Shown: positions 1-9,075, counted from the stretch's first letter. The stretch: 64,000 bases of DNA from Planktotalea sp. (GCF_018607995.1 NZ_JABBAL010000017.1:58543-122542), one strand, 5' to 3'. Notes: generated by a model from the sequence alone, not told the origin. Numbers and translations: made by a program.

Positions 1-656
1 ATGAACCGCACCGCCCAATTCCATCGGGTCGCATCCCTGAACGCTGGGGCCTAGGCATCGCCGTTGCAATGTCTGTTCTATCGCTCTTTTTCGGCGCGCA
101 ACTTGGCCCTTGGGGCTTTGGTGCAACTGTTCTAGGCGTACTTTCAGCCTGGGCCTATTCAGTAGAACCAATTCGCTTGAAACGCTCAGGCTGGTGGGGG
201 CCCGGCCTTGTGGGTCTTAGCTATGAAAGCCTGCCTTGGTTTACAGGTGCTGCCGTCCTGTCCGCAGGTGCGCCGAGTACGCAGATCGTTGTGATCGCGC
301 TGCTTTATGGGATCGGCGCGCATGGCATTATGACATTGAATGACTTCAAAGCACTCGAAGGGGATCGCCAGATGGGCGTAAATTCCCTTCCTGTCACCCT
401 GGGCCCAGAACGCGCCGCGCGTGTGGCGTGTTGGATCATGGCCTTGCCACAGGCCATCGTGATCGCGCTGTTGATCGCGTGGGACAAGCCCTTCTATGCA
501 CTTGCCATCGCAGTCCTGTTGGCGGCCCAAGTTTGGGCGATGACAGTTTTGCTGAGCAATCCGAAAGCCCGCGCGCCTTGGTACAATGGTTCAGGCGTTA
601 CGATGTACGTCTCCGGCATGATGATCGCCGCTTTCGCCCTAAGGACGCTGTTATGA
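1..656 (+). CDS. bchG: Bacteriochlorophyll synthase (esterifying prenyltransferase), 3' part
   Basis: BchG attaches the geranylgeranyl or phytyl tail to bacteriochlorophyllide a; it is a UbiA-family membrane prenyltransferase. The reading frame enters from outside the window: reading from base 3 gives EP-RPIPSGRIPERWGLG, the conserved NEP.RPIPSGR stretch of BchG/ChlG, so the ATG at 69 is not the true start. About 217 codons are present, with several hydrophobic helices and the second-half motif LNDFKALEGDR (around 318-366), a variant of the second Asp-rich UbiA motif. It ends in an ATGA overlap with the next gene, in the order bchG-orf428-bchP-idi known from Rhodobacter. The 5' end and promoter lie outside the window. 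Confidence 0.95.
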   Translation, partial: EPHRPIPSGRIPERWGLGIAVAMSVLSLFFGAQLGPWGFGATVLGVLSAWAYSVEPIRLKRSGWWGPGLVGLSYESLPWFTGAAVLSAGAPSTQIVVIALLYGIGAHGIMTLNDFKALEGDRQMGVNSLPVTLGPERAARVACWIMALPQAIVIALLIAWDKPFYALAIAVLLAAQVWAMTVLLSNPKARAPWYNGSGVTMYVSGMMIAAFALRTLL

Positions 657-1939
657 CCCTGTCTTGGACCCAGATTATGCGCCTCGGCCTTGTTCAAATG
701 GCCCTGGGTGCGATTGTGGTTTTGACCACTTCTACACTGAACCGCTTGATGGTTGTGGAGTTCTCTTTGCCCGCTTTGCTCCCCGGGTTGCTGGTAGGTC
801 TGCACTACGGAATTCAGCTGTCGCGGCCGCGTTGGGGATATACCTCTGATACAGGTGGCAATCGCACACGCTGGATTATTGGCGGCATGGTTATCCTTGC
901 TATCGGTGGATTTGGCGCGGCCTTCTCGGTGACATTGTTCGCGCAAAGCTACGCACTCGCGCTTGTGCTATCCGTGCTGGCATATGCGCTGATAGGCATT
1001 GGTGTTGGCGCATCGGGGACCTCACTACTGGCTCTGCTTGCGACGGCGACTGCGCCCAGCAGACGGGCTGCGGCAGCGACAATTACATGGCTGATGATGA
1101 TCTTTGGCATCGCACTGACAGCTGGTCTTGCGGGTAGCTTTCTCGACCCCTACTCGCCCGAACGGTTGCTTAGCGTTGTAGCCGTTGTTGTCACCGCAGC
1201 AACGCTCATCACGATCCTCGCAATTGGCCGCATAGAGAGCCGCGTGAGCACGATGAAAGAGGAGGCCCCAACTCCTTTCCTTGAAGGTATGCGCGATATC
1301 TGGGGCGAGCCAAAGACGCGCAATTTCACGCTCTTCGTGTTCCTCTCAATGAACGCATATTTCATGCAAGAGCTAATCCTGGAGCCCTATGCGGGCCTCG
1401 TCTTCAACTTCACGCCCGGCGAATCTACCGCCCTCAGTGGTGCACAGAATGGCGGCGTGTTTATTGGCATGCTGATAGTAGGTATCGTGGCGACCGGCCT
1501 CAAGATTGGCCAGTTGCGTACATGGGTGATCGCGGGCTGCCTTGGATCTTGCGCCGTGCTTGGCCTCATCTGCATGACAGGGTTCGCCTACACGGGTCTC
1601 AACTTTAGCTACCTTGTTGTCGCACTTGGTGTCTTCAACGGAATGTTCGCGGTTGCGGCAATTGGCTCGATGATGGCGCTTGCTTCAGAGGGGCGTCACC
1701 AACGCGAGGGCACGCGCATGGGTCTTTGGGGTGCCGCGCAAGCGATTGCAGCAGGTTTTGGCGGCCTCACAGGGGCGTTGCTTGTTGATGTGATGCGCAA
1801 GCTTACGCCCGATGGCCCCGCCTTTGGCACAGTTTTCGCCTTTGAAGCGCTGTTATTTCTCGCCGCCGCCCTGATGGCCGCGCGCGTTATGGAAACCCAA
1901 AAGTCGCCGCACACCGCGTCGCTTGTCCCGGGAGAATAA
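653..1939 (+). CDS. PucC/LhaA-family membrane carrier (orf428 type)
   Basis: Major-facilitator-like integral membrane protein of the BCH2/PucC/LhaA family; family members help assemble light-harvesting complexes or deliver bacteriochlorophyll. I chose the ATG at 653, which overlaps the bchG stop as ATGA, although the frame is open back to 428. This gives 428 residues, exactly the length of R. capsulatus orf428, which sits at the same place between bchG and bchP. Roughly a dozen hydrophobic segments run the length of the protein, and an early GLHYGIQLSRPRWGY loop fits the family. Whether it serves LH1 assembly or pigment delivery cannot be told from sequence. Confidence 0.9.
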   Translation: MTLSWTQIMRLGLVQMALGAIVVLTTSTLNRLMVVEFSLPALLPGLLVGLHYGIQLSRPRWGYTSDTGGNRTRWIIGGMVILAIGGFGAAFSVTLFAQSYALALVLSVLAYALIGIGVGASGTSLLALLATATAPSRRAAAATITWLMMIFGIALTAGLAGSFLDPYSPERLLSVVAVVVTAATLITILAIGRIESRVSTMKEEAPTPFLEGMRDIWGEPKTRNFTLFVFLSMNAYFMQELILEPYAGLVFNFTPGESTALSGAQNGGVFIGMLIVGIVATGLKIGQLRTWVIAGCLGSCAVLGLICMTGFAYTGLNFSYLVVALGVFNGMFAVAAIGSMMALASEGRHQREGTRMGLWGAAQAIAAGFGGLTGALLVDVMRKLTPDGPAFGTVFAFEALLFLAAALMAARVMETQKSPHTASLVPGE

Positions 1940-1942
1940 GCA

Positions 1943-3121
1943 ATGTTTGATGTTGTTGTTATCGGTGGTGGCCCGTCTGGTGCCACAGCTGCGGAAGATC
2001 TCGCACGATCAGGTCGCAAGGTTGCGATGATTGATCGTGATGGGCGGATCAAGCCCTGCGGCGGCGCAATTCCTCCGCGTTTGATTGAAGATTTCTTCAT
2101 TCCCGACAGCCAAATTATCGCCCGCATTAAGACTGCGCGCATGGTGTCACCGACGCAGCGCAAAGTGGACATCCCGATTGAGGACGGCTTTGTTGGCATG
2201 GTGGATCGCAAGGACTTTGATCCCTTCCTGCGCAATCGCGCCAAGGAAGCTGGTGCACAGTGTATGACAGGCACCTTCATGCGTATCGAGCGTGACAGCG
2301 ACGGCACGCACGTGGTTTACCGCGACAAAGAAAGCGGTGAAGAAATTTCGCTCGCAACCAAGCTGATCATCGGCGCGGATGGCGCACGTTCTAAGGTGGC
2401 GAAGGCCGAAGTTCCTGGCGGCGATAAGATCCCTTATGTGATCGCATATCACGAAATTATCGAAGCGCCTGCCGCGAGCCACAACTACGACCCTAAGCGC
2501 TGCGATGTGATTTATGACGGTGCGATCTCGCCTGATTTCTATGGTTGGGTTTTTCCACATGGCTCCTCTGCCAGTGTCGGCATGGGCACGGGCATCGATG
2601 GTGTTGATCTCAAAAAAGCGACAGCTGACTTGCGCGTGGCAGCAGGTTTAGAGGGGTGCAAAACCTTGCGCCGTGAAGGTGCACCAATTCCTTTGAAACC
2701 AATGGATTGCTGGGACAATGGAACTGACGTTGTGCTTGCAGGTGATGCCGCTGGCGTCGTTGCGCCTTCCTCTGGTGAGGGAATTTATTACGCAATGCTC
2801 GGTGGTCGCGTCGCGGCGACAGCGGCAAGTGCTTGCCTTGAGACAGGTCGTGCGAAAGATCTTCAACTGGCGCGCAAGTTGTTCATGCGTGAACATAAGA
2901 GCGTGTTCAAAGTGCTGGGCGCGATGCAAAACGCTTACTATCGCAGCGATGAGCGACGCGAACGTTTCGTTTCGCTGTGTCATGATGTAGATGTGCAAAA
3001 ACTCACGTTCGAGGCCTACATGAACAAACGTTTGATCAAAGCACGCCCCATGGCGCATTTGAAAATCGGGTTGAAGAACCTCGCGCATTTGACGCGTTTA
3101 GTTTCCGAAACACGCGTATGA
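1943..3121 (+). CDS. bchP: Geranylgeranyl-bacteriochlorophyll reductase
   Basis: Flavoprotein that reduces three double bonds of the geranylgeranyl tail to phytyl, the last step of bacteriochlorophyll a synthesis. The 392-residue protein starts with the FAD-binding GGGPSGATAAEDLA (about residues 8-21), then PCGGAIPPRLIEDF (about 37-50), and has the second FAD motif VVLAGDAAGVVAPSSGEG near residue 270. It follows orf428 by 3 bp, and its stop overlaps the idi start (ATGA), so the genes are co-transcribed and probably translationally coupled. Length and motifs are normal for the family. Confidence 0.97.
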   Translation: MFDVVVIGGGPSGATAAEDLARSGRKVAMIDRDGRIKPCGGAIPPRLIEDFFIPDSQIIARIKTARMVSPTQRKVDIPIEDGFVGMVDRKDFDPFLRNRAKEAGAQCMTGTFMRIERDSDGTHVVYRDKESGEEISLATKLIIGADGARSKVAKAEVPGGDKIPYVIAYHEIIEAPAASHNYDPKRCDVIYDGAISPDFYGWVFPHGSSASVGMGTGIDGVDLKKATADLRVAAGLEGCKTLRREGAPIPLKPMDCWDNGTDVVLAGDAAGVVAPSSGEGIYYAMLGGRVAATAASACLETGRAKDLQLARKLFMREHKSVFKVLGAMQNAYYRSDERRERFVSLCHDVDVQKLTFEAYMNKRLIKARPMAHLKIGLKNLAHLTRLVSETRV

Positions 3122-3651
3122 CGCAAATCATGATCCCTGCTTGGGTTGAAGGCAAGCTTCAACCTGTGGAGAAGCTCGCAGCGCATGAACGTGGGCTCAA
3201 GCATAAAGCTGTGTCCGTGTTTGTCGTCTCAGGCGAGCATATCCTGATCCAGCAGCGCGCCATGTGCAAATATCACACGCCAGGTCTTTGGGCGAACACA
3301 TGCTGCACGCATCCAGAATGGGACGAAGCATCCGAGGTATGCGCCAATCGCCGCGTGAGCGAAGAGCTAGGGATCACAGGCTTAAACTACCAATACCGCG
3401 GCAAGGTCGAATACCGCGCAGATGTGGGTGGTGGCTTGATCGAGCATGAGGTGGTGCAAGTCTATCTCGCCCATGCATCGCGTGATCTGTCATTCCAAGT
3501 GAACCCAGACGAAGTCATGGCAACCCGTTGGGTCCATCGTAACACGCTTAACCAAGAACTGCGCGACACACCTGCGAAATTCACCCCGTGGCTGCGCATC
3601 TATATGGCGCAGCACGCGAGTTTGATTTTTGGGGACGCAGTGAGCGCCTAA
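3118..3651 (+). CDS. idi: Isopentenyl-diphosphate delta-isomerase, type I
   Basis: Interconverts isopentenyl and dimethylallyl diphosphate, feeding carotenoid and the pigment tail. At 177 residues it matches R. capsulatus ORF176 in the same operon position. The Nudix-type fold is visible, with the catalytic cysteine region ANTCCTHPEWDE (Cys62/63), the Glu-rich helix RRVSEELGI (about 78-86) and the second acid region DPEVMATRW-like NPDEVMATRW. It overlaps bchP by four bases. A short stem-loop overlaps its stop codon. Confidence 0.95.
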   Translation: MTQIMIPAWVEGKLQPVEKLAAHERGLKHKAVSVFVVSGEHILIQQRAMCKYHTPGLWANTCCTHPEWDEASEVCANRRVSEELGITGLNYQYRGKVEYRADVGGGLIEHEVVQVYLAHASRDLSFQVNPDEVMATRWVHRNTLNQELRDTPAKFTPWLRIYMAQHASLIFGDAVSA

Positions 3652-3679
3652 GAAAGCTTAGGCTTAGTGACACTTTTTT
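3646..3679 (+). terminator. Possible terminator after idi
   Basis: A 7-bp stem (GCCTAAG at 3646-3652 with CTTAGGC at 3657-3663, loop AAAG) overlaps the idi stop codon. A run of six T follows at 3674-3679 but is separated from the stem by ten bases. It could end the bchG-orf428-bchP-idi transcript, although the gap makes it weak as an intrinsic terminator. Confidence 0.35.
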
Positions 3680-4293
3680 GCTAGACGGTTGGGAACAAGG
3701 TCCGATGTCATCCAGTGTGTTTCGCTTCGGACTTGGTTCGCGCGCACATATTTACCCATGCGATTTGGCATTTCAATCTCTGTGAATCCAGCGGCATCCC
3801 GTGCAACGAAACCCTCTTGTGTTTCAAAGTCCAATTTGTCCGCAAGGCTCTGAATAAGCCCTTATGCGAACTGACCACGATAGAGTATTTTTACTGGAGT
3901 GATCCCAAGCTCTTCGAACCTAATAATTGTTGCATCCCAAGGCTGAATGTCGTTTTCGACAATCCAGGCGAAACCCAGGAAGTATGACTGGAAAGCATCA
4001 TAACCTATTGAGTGTTGGGCATAAAAGTTTTCCCCGACAATGCGCTCATTGTCTGCAAGCTGGGGAGAAATCCCAGCCGCGAATGCCTTAAGCCAATCGC
4101 GCGATGGGTGGTAGCGACTGTCTGGACTACGAGCGTAAGTGTCTTTGCTATGGATCGTTGTGTTTTCACCATCCATCTTCTCTGTGACGACGAGATCATC
4201 AATCCTCAAGCCATCAAGCGAAGACATGGTTTTGTCATCACTTGTTGCCCCGCGTGAAATCGGCAGATGGAATGTACGCCCGTACTTTTTTAT
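3664..4293 (-). pseudogene. RNA ligase family gene, decayed (lost start, in-frame TAA)
   Basis: Reads as one ATP-dependent RNA ligase of about 210 codons (nucleotidyltransferase family). Residues run KYGRTFHLPISRG, then the adenylation motif VTEKMDGENTT (catalytic Lys at codon 39), HPSRDW, GENFYAQHSI, YFLGFAW, and after the break EGFVARD and KYVRANQ (motifs IV and V). Two lesions are visible. The codon where the start Met is expected (4291-4293) reads ATA, and a TAA in the same frame at 3862-3864 splits the gene after YRGQFA. The longest intact piece is 3862-4227, which lacks the C-terminal motifs. No other frame shift is needed. It lies alone between idi and dxs inside the photosynthesis cluster, on the strand of dxs, and is not normally part of this cluster. 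Confidence 0.8.
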
Positions 4294-4343
4294 GCGTGTT
4301 TACTTGAACACTTTGTTGTTCATCAACAAAGTCCCCGATGAAC

Positions 4344-6269
4344 TCAAAGCGGCTCACCCAAAACACCCATCTTTTGCGGATACACGTTGGCCGCCTGCAA
4401 AGCCGTCGCGGCAATATCCGTCGCGGTCAAACCCGCATCCGTATACATCGCATCGGGTGCAGCTTGGTCGATGAAGCGATCCGGCAAAGTCATCGTGCGA
4501 ATGGCGAGGTCGCCATCGAGCAAACCCTCCCCTGCAAGATAGTGCAAAACCATCGCGCCAAAGCCACCTTGGGAGCCTTGCTCCACAGTGATCAGCGCCT
4601 TGTGCGTTTTCACCAATTTACGAATGAGCGCGTGATCGAGCGGCTTGGCGAAACGCGCATCCGCGACAGTGGCGCTCACGCCCTGTGCTTCCATCAAATC
4701 AGCGGCCTTCAGGCTCTCAGAGAGATGCGCGCCAAAGGAGAGAATCGCCACGTCAGCGCCTTCACGCACGATGCGACCTTTGCCGATTTCGAGCACTTCA
4801 CCAATCTCAGGCATCTCAACACCTGTGCCAGAGCCACGCGGATAGCGGAACGCAATCGGGCCACTGTCATGCGCGGCGGCAGTGGCAACCATATGAACGA
4901 GTTCGGCTTCGTCCGAAGCGGCCATCACCGTCATGTTTGGCAAAGCGCTGAGATAGCCCACGTCAAACGCACCTGCATGGGTCGGACCATCGGCACCAAC
5001 AAGTCCAGCGCGGTCAATCGCGAAGCGCACGGGCAGGTTTTGCAAAGCCACATCATGCACGATTTGATCGTAGCCACGTTGGAGGAAAGATGAGTAAATC
5101 GCGCAGAATGGCTTGAGTCCACCCGCCGCCATACCTGCGGCAAATGTCACACCATGTTGCTCAGCGATGCCAACGTCAAACATGCGCTTAGGGAAGTGAT
5201 CAGCAAAGATGTCCATGCCCGTGCCAGAGGGCATCGCAGCGGTAATGCCAACGATTTTTGGGTCCGCTGCAGCGAGCTTGCTCAACGCTTTGCCAAACAC
5301 GCTTGTGTAGCTTGGCGCATTAGGGCGGGATTTGCTTTGAACGCCGGTTGATACGTCGAATTTCGCGACGCCATGATACTTGTCAGCGGATTGCTCAGCC
5401 GGTGCATAGCCTTTACCTTTGACAGTGCAGCAATGGATCAAAACTGGGCCAGTTGATCGAGTGCGTGCAGCGCGCAAGACAGACAGAAGCTGGTCCATAT
5501 CGTGTCCATCTACAGGGCCAACATATTGAAAACCAAGGTCTTCAAACATCGTCCCGCCTGCATCAGCGACACCAGTCACCAACCGGCGCGCACGTCTGGC
5601 ATGATCACGCAATGGCCCGGGTAGCGCGGCTTCAAATCCTTCGGCCATGGTCTGCAATTCACCCAAAGGAGAGGCATAAAGACCGGAAAGATACTTAGAC
5701 ATCGCGCCCACAGGCGGTGCAATGCTCATCTCGTTATCATTTAGAATGACAAACATGCGCCGACCTTCTGCGCCTGCATTGTTCAGCGCTTCATAGGCCA
5801 TGCCAGCGCTGATCGATCCATCGCCAATAATCGCCACCGCGTCACCAGTTTGCAGACCCATATCGCGCGCGATGGTGAAGCCTAAAGCGGCAGAAATAGA
5901 AGTGGACGAATGCGCAGCGCCAAAAGGATCAAACTCGGATTCAGCGCGTTTGGTGAAACCGGAAAGCCCGCCCTCTTGGCGCAACGTTTTCATGCGTTCG
6001 CGTCGCCCTGTCAGCACTTTATGCGGATAGCATTGATGGCCTACGTCCCAGATTAGCTTGTCGCGCGGCGTATCAAAAACAGCGTGCAAAGCGACTGTCA
6101 ATTCGACCACACCAAGCGAGGAGCCGAGGTGTCCACCCGTCTCAGAAACCGCCTCGACGACTTCACTTCGCAACTCATGTGCGAGGGTCTCCAGCTCGGA
6201 ATTGCTCAGGCCCTTCATATCTGAAGGAACATGGATACGATCTAAAATGGGGGTATTTGGACGCGACAT
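4344..6269 (-). CDS. dxs: 1-deoxy-D-xylulose-5-phosphate synthase
   Basis: Thiamine-diphosphate enzyme that condenses pyruvate and glyceraldehyde 3-phosphate, the first step of the MEP isoprenoid pathway. With the start at 6269 the protein has 641 residues, matching orf641 (dxs) downstream of puf in R. capsulatus. AAAGGA lies eight bases upstream, which favours this ATG over an in-frame codon at 6308. Visible motifs: [18 protein letters not shown], the ThDP motif [18 protein letters not shown] (about residues 150-167), and a C-terminal transketolase domain with RYPRGSG. It is last in the bchCXYZ-puf transcription unit, after two hairpins that probably lower its expression relative to puf. Confidence 0.97.
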   Translation of the reverse strand: MSRPNTPILDRIHVPSDMKGLSNSELETLAHELRSEVVEAVSETGGHLGSSLGVVELTVALHAVFDTPRDKLIWDVGHQCYPHKVLTGRRERMKTLRQEGGLSGFTKRAESEFDPFGAAHSSTSISAALGFTIARDMGLQTGDAVAIIGDGSISAGMAYEALNNAGAEGRRMFVILNDNEMSIAPPVGAMSKYLSGLYASPLGELQTMAEGFEAALPGPLRDHARRARRLVTGVADAGGTMFEDLGFQYVGPVDGHDMDQLLSVLRAARTRSTGPVLIHCCTVKGKGYAPAEQSADKYHGVAKFDVSTGVQSKSRPNAPSYTSVFGKALSKLAAADPKIVGITAAMPSGTGMDIFADHFPKRMFDVGIAEQHGVTFAAGMAAGGLKPFCAIYSSFLQRGYDQIVHDVALQNLPVRFAIDRAGLVGADGPTHAGAFDVGYLSALPNMTVMAASDEAELVHMVATAAAHDSGPIAFRYPRGSGTGVEMPEIGEVLEIGKGRIVREGADVAILSFGAHLSESLKAADLMEAQGVSATVADARFAKPLDHALIRKLVKTHKALITVEQGSQGGFGAMVLHYLAGEGLLDGDLAIRTMTLPDRFIDQAAPDAMYTDAGLTATDIAATALQAANVYPQKMGVLGEPL

Positions 6270-6409
6270 ATCTTGGGTCCTTTCTCGACGATTTGTAATG
6301 CTCGACATTTTTGGCTAGACTGTCGGCACGGGGACAGACGTTGCAAACGAGTTCCAACATCTGCCTCCCGTAGCCAACAGGATATGTCAGGACGTCGAGA
6401 TCCTAACGC

Positions 6410-6443
6410 TTCCGCATGTTTGAAGGGACCCAAACATGCGGAA
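6410..6443 (-). other. Strong hairpin between pufX and dxs (distal)
   Basis: A perfect 12-bp inverted repeat (TTCCGCATGTTT at 6410-6421, AAACATGCGGAA at 6432-6443) with a 10-base loop. It lies downstream of pufX in the transcribed direction and is not followed by a clear U-run. It more likely protects the puf mRNA 3' end or causes partial termination than acts as a simple terminator. Confidence 0.75.
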
Positions 6444-6451
6444 CTTGGACA

Positions 6452-6474
6452 GTTGGGCCAAAGTCTGGCCCAAC
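6452..6474 (-). other. Strong hairpin between pufX and dxs (proximal)
   Basis: A perfect 9-bp inverted repeat (GTTGGGCCA at 6452-6460, TGGCCCAAC at 6466-6474) with a 5-base loop, starting only 4 bases after the pufX stop codon. Together with the neighbouring 12-bp stem it forms a tandem structure. Comparable hairpins follow the puf genes in Rhodobacter and set mRNA stability and read-through into dxs. Confidence 0.75.
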
Positions 6475-6478
6475 CGAA

Positions 6479-6715
6479 TTACGTGAGCTGATTGATCGCT
6501 GGATCGCTCAGCAGGTGCGAGAACGGGGTTGGATCTTCCGTTTCGCGAGACTCTTCTGGTAGCAACAAACCGATGCCTTGCAGCGCAACGAGACTGACCC
6601 AAATAACCAAGCAAAACATCATCGCGTAGCCAGCGCCCTTGAGCATCAAGAACGTAGCATCCGCGGTCAAGCGTGACTTGTTGCCAGTTCCCAGATAGTC
6701 GTGATTATCACTCAT
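6479..6715 (-). CDS. pufX: PufX, reaction centre-LH1 core accessory protein
   Basis: Small single-span protein that opens the LH1 ring for quinone exchange and organises core complexes. The 78-residue sequence has the length of known PufX proteins, a polar N-terminus, the motif LKGAG (residues 25-29) matching MKGAG of R. sphaeroides PufX, and one hydrophobic helix at about 28-52. AGGAG lies seven bases before the ATG. It follows pufM by about 30 bp, exactly where pufX sits in Rhodobacter. PufX sequences diverge fast, so identification rests on position, size, topology and the short motif. Many roseobacters have pufC (a cytochrome) here instead. Confidence 0.88.
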   Translation of the reverse strand: MSDNHDYLGTGNKSRLTADATFLMLKGAGYAMMFCLVIWVSLVALQGIGLLLPEESRETEDPTPFSHLLSDPAINQLT

Positions 6716-6745
6716 GATAAAACTCCTCTCATTCTTCTCAGCCGC

Positions 6746-7672
6746 TTAATCGAGCGGCGCATATCCGTGCTCTTGCGCCCATATGAACCAGTTATCGACA
6801 ACCGTGCCAGTCAGCAGAATTCCAATACCGCCTGTCAGCGTTGTCAGAACCGCGAACCACCAAGCCCAGCGGTGAATACCTTCCATCGTGGCGTTAAAAC
6901 CCATGGTCCAGCGCCAGAACAAAGCTGCGCGCTCGGAGGCCGTGCCACGATCAACGATCTGTTCGATCTCGCGCTCGCCGCCGTAGCGAGATACCGCAAG
7001 GATCGTCGCACCGTGCATCGCAAACAGCAGTGCAGAGCCATAGAGGAAGGCGATCGAAAGCGCGTGGAACGGGTTGTAGAACAAGTTGCCATAGGTCAGC
7101 GAGAACAGGTTCGTCCAATCAAGATGCGAGAAAACGCCGTAGGGCACTGCTTCGGACCAGCTGCCCATGAGGATAGGACGGAACAGGCCCAAGACCAACA
7201 CAAGCCACAAAGCAGATGCAAACGCCCATGAGACGTGCTTGCCCATGCCCAGCTCTTCAGCGCGTAAATACGTGCGGATCCACCAACTGCACAGCGAGAT
7301 CATGAAGAAGAAACCGGCGATTAAGAACCAGCCACCCTCATTCAAAGGAGCCATGCCAAGCCCGTATTCTTCAGCAGGCGGATCAAGCGAAAACCAGAAC
7401 AGGTCGCGCATGAAGATGCCTGGCGAATACTCCGCCTGGGCCCAGAAGTTCATCCCGATAATCACGAACCAGATCAGACCCGTTGCTATGGAGACAACGC
7501 CAAAGACGCCCAAGTGAAGCGGCCCAAGTTGTGCGTTGCCAAGAAGACCAGCGAGCTTGGAAAAGGTGGTGCCCTTTGTACGCTCGCGGGAAATGCTTCC
7601 ATCAGGATCCACGCCCATTTCAGGGGGTCCTTGAACCTGAACCTGTGTGAAGATGTTTTGATATTCAATCAT
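6746..7672 (-). CDS. pufM: Photosynthetic reaction centre M subunit
   Basis: Binds bacteriochlorophyll, QA and the non-haem iron in the inner membrane. The 308-residue sequence contains the expected ligands one position later than R. sphaeroides numbering: His183 (FSHLDW), special-pair His203 (NPFHALS), iron ligands His220 (AMHGATI) and His267 (GIHRWAWW), and Glu235 in GEREIEQ. Five transmembrane helices are evident. GGAGGG is placed eight bases before the ATG, and pufL ends 13 bp upstream. Confidence 0.99.
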   Translation of the reverse strand: MIEYQNIFTQVQVQGPPEMGVDPDGSISRERTKGTTFSKLAGLLGNAQLGPLHLGVFGVVSIATGLIWFVIIGMNFWAQAEYSPGIFMRDLFWFSLDPPAEEYGLGMAPLNEGGWFLIAGFFFMISLCSWWIRTYLRAEELGMGKHVSWAFASALWLVLVLGLFRPILMGSWSEAVPYGVFSHLDWTNLFSLTYGNLFYNPFHALSIAFLYGSALLFAMHGATILAVSRYGGEREIEQIVDRGTASERAALFWRWTMGFNATMEGIHRWAWWFAVLTTLTGGIGILLTGTVVDNWFIWAQEHGYAPLD

Positions 7673-7685
7673 TGTTCATACCCTC

Positions 7686-8516
7686 CTACAGGTCAGCCCA
7701 CCAAGGCAGTTCAGCATACCAATCCCACCACGCGCTCCAGCTGTCGAACCAGATGGTGCCGGAAATCACGATACAAATGGCGCTCCAGACAACCGCGCTA
7801 AGCGCAAGAAACAGACCAAGACGGTGAATACCCAAGGGTCCAATCGAATAGCCGACAAGATCGCGGAAATACGTGTCTTCATGGTCTGGCGTAACAATCG
7901 GATTGCCTTTGCCCGTGTTGACCGCAGACAGAACGAGCGAGCCGTGAAGCGCGAGGGCAAAACACGTGGTAAAGAAGAACGTGATCGCGACCATATGCGC
8001 TGGATTATAGTGGAAATTGCCATAGGCGTAGCCGACATTGTTCACCCAATCGAGGTGGCTAAAGATGCCATATGGGAAGCCATGCCCCCAAGCACCCAAG
8101 AGCACAGGGCGAATGATAACCAGCGTGACATAAGCAAGTATCGCAATGCTAAAGGCGAAGGGCACATGCAATCCCATGCCTAGCTTTCGCGCGATTTCAA
8201 CTTCGCGCATCATCCAGCTTAGGAACGCAAATGTTGCGCAGACTGTGATGATCTGCCAAAGCCCGCCTTCTTCTAGTGGCGCGATGCCCAAACCTACTTC
8301 TAACGCAGGTGGATTAATGGAAATCAACCATGGGTTCCATGTGTCGCCAAGCGCGGCACCATAGAAAATCATGATCGTGCCTAAAGCGGCAAAAAAGAAC
8401 GTCGTGACGCCGAAAAAGCCGACATAAAAGGGACCTACCCAGAAGTCGAACAGATCCCCGCCAACCAGAGTCCCGCCACGGACCCGATATTTTCTTTCGA
8501 AGCTGAGCTGTGCCAT
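7686..8516 (-). CDS. pufL: Photosynthetic reaction centre L subunit
   Basis: Partner of PufM carrying the QB site. The 276 residues show His154 (FSHLDW), special-pair His174 (NPAHMVA), iron ligands His191 (LALHGSL) and His231 (GIHRLGL), and the QB proton-path residue Glu213 in DHEDTYF, all offset by one from R. sphaeroides numbering. Five membrane helices are present. AGGAG sits upstream of the ATG. It is separated from pufA by 115 bp that carry a strong hairpin. Confidence 0.99.
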   Translation of the reverse strand: MAQLSFERKYRVRGGTLVGGDLFDFWVGPFYVGFFGVTTFFFAALGTIMIFYGAALGDTWNPWLISINPPALEVGLGIAPLEEGGLWQIITVCATFAFLSWMMREVEIARKLGMGLHVPFAFSIAILAYVTLVIIRPVLLGAWGHGFPYGIFSHLDWVNNVGYAYGNFHYNPAHMVAITFFFTTCFALALHGSLVLSAVNTGKGNPIVTPDHEDTYFRDLVGYSIGPLGIHRLGLFLALSAVVWSAICIVISGTIWFDSWSAWWDWYAELPWWADL

Positions 8517-8581
8517 CTTCTTTCTCCTTCTTAAGCCGGCGTCCGATTGGTGCGAGCAAAGACAAATAAAATTCCGAGGTT

Positions 8582-8614
8582 GCGGCGGGCGGCGCGCAAT
8601 GAGCCGCCCGCTGC
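8582..8614 (-). other. pufA-pufL intercistronic hairpin
   Basis: A 9-bp perfect G+C stem (GCGGGCGGC at 8585-8593, GCCGCCCGC at 8603-8611), extended by two pairs past one mismatch, with a 9-base loop. It lies after the pufA stop and has no U-run. In R. capsulatus a hairpin at this exact place protects the pufBA message from 3' decay, which gives more LH1 than reaction centre; the same role is inferred here. Confidence 0.85.
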
Positions 8615-8631
8615 GATTTTCTTAAACTGAG

Positions 8632-8799
8632 TTACTCGCTTGCTTCAGCCGCGAACGCGCGGTTGAACCAGTTTGTTTCTTCATTGCTGAGCAGAACGAG
8701 GTGAATCATCACCGCCAGCAAGAAAAGAAACACACCCTGTGCCACGAAAACGCGGCGTGGGTCGAAGACCAGCCAGACTTTGTAGAACTGTGCTAACAT
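8632..8799 (-). CDS. pufA: LH1 antenna alpha polypeptide
   Basis: A 55-residue protein with the LH1 alpha pattern: [18 protein letters not shown] at the N-terminus, then a single membrane helix with the bacteriochlorophyll ligand His33 in AVMIHLVLL. The AGGAGA ribosome site overlaps the pufB stop region, so the two antenna genes are translationally linked. It forms the LH1 ring with PufB around the reaction centre. It is too short to appear among long open frames, but the identity is unambiguous. Confidence 0.97.
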   Translation of the reverse strand: MLAQFYKVWLVFDPRRVFVAQGVFLFLLAVMIHLVLLSNEETNWFNRAFAAEASE

Positions 8800-8808
8800 A
8801 TGTTCTCC

Positions 8809-8967
8809 TTAGCCCCAGGCGAACCAAGGCAATTTGATGTACGTCAGTACGTGAGCAACGACGGCTACGACCGTAAAGATCGCAAACCCGCTCATGTAGA
8901 CTGCGTGCAGCTCTTGCGCTTGCTCGTCTGAAAGACCCGTGAAACTCAGGTCATTTTTATCAGCCAT
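8809..8967 (-). CDS. pufB: LH1 antenna beta polypeptide
   Basis: A 52-residue protein: polar N-terminus [20 protein letters not shown] with the first histidine, one membrane helix with ligand His39 in VVAHVL, and the terminal PWFAWG aromatic patch typical of LH1 beta. The ribosome site AGGAG lies before the ATG. It ends nine bases before pufA starts. Confidence 0.97.
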   Translation of the reverse strand: MADKNDLSFTGLSDEQAQELHAVYMSGFAIFTVVAVVAHVLTYIKLPWFAWG

Positions 8968-9021
8968 GTTTTTCTCCTGAAAATATGTACTGACGCCGCG
9001 CTGCCCCCGCGACTGGGTGAA

Positions 9022-9038
9022 CAGAAGCTCGTCTTCTG
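9022..9038 (-). other. Small stem-loop in the pufQ-pufB spacer
   Basis: CAGAAG (9022-9027) pairs with CTTCTG (9033-9038) across a 5-base loop in the 108-bp non-coding spacer between pufQ and pufB. It would form the 5' leader of a processed pufBALMX message. A role in mRNA processing is a guess. Confidence 0.4.
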
Positions 9039-9075
9039 CCCGATATCCGCTGCCCCTTACGAGGCGGCGAAACTG

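Noticed and set aside
428..652. Upstream extension of the orf428 carrier frame
   Set aside because: It lies inside bchG in another frame; the ATGA overlap at 653 and the 428-residue length fit the family.
3862..3864. Stop-codon read-through or recoding as explanation for TAA/TAG breaks
   Set aside because: TAA and TAG end normal genes in the same window and no read-through context or recoding stem is visible.
3715..3987. Plus-strand open frames across the RNA ligase relic
   Set aside because: The minus-strand reading gives conserved ligase motifs; the plus frames have no recognisable content.
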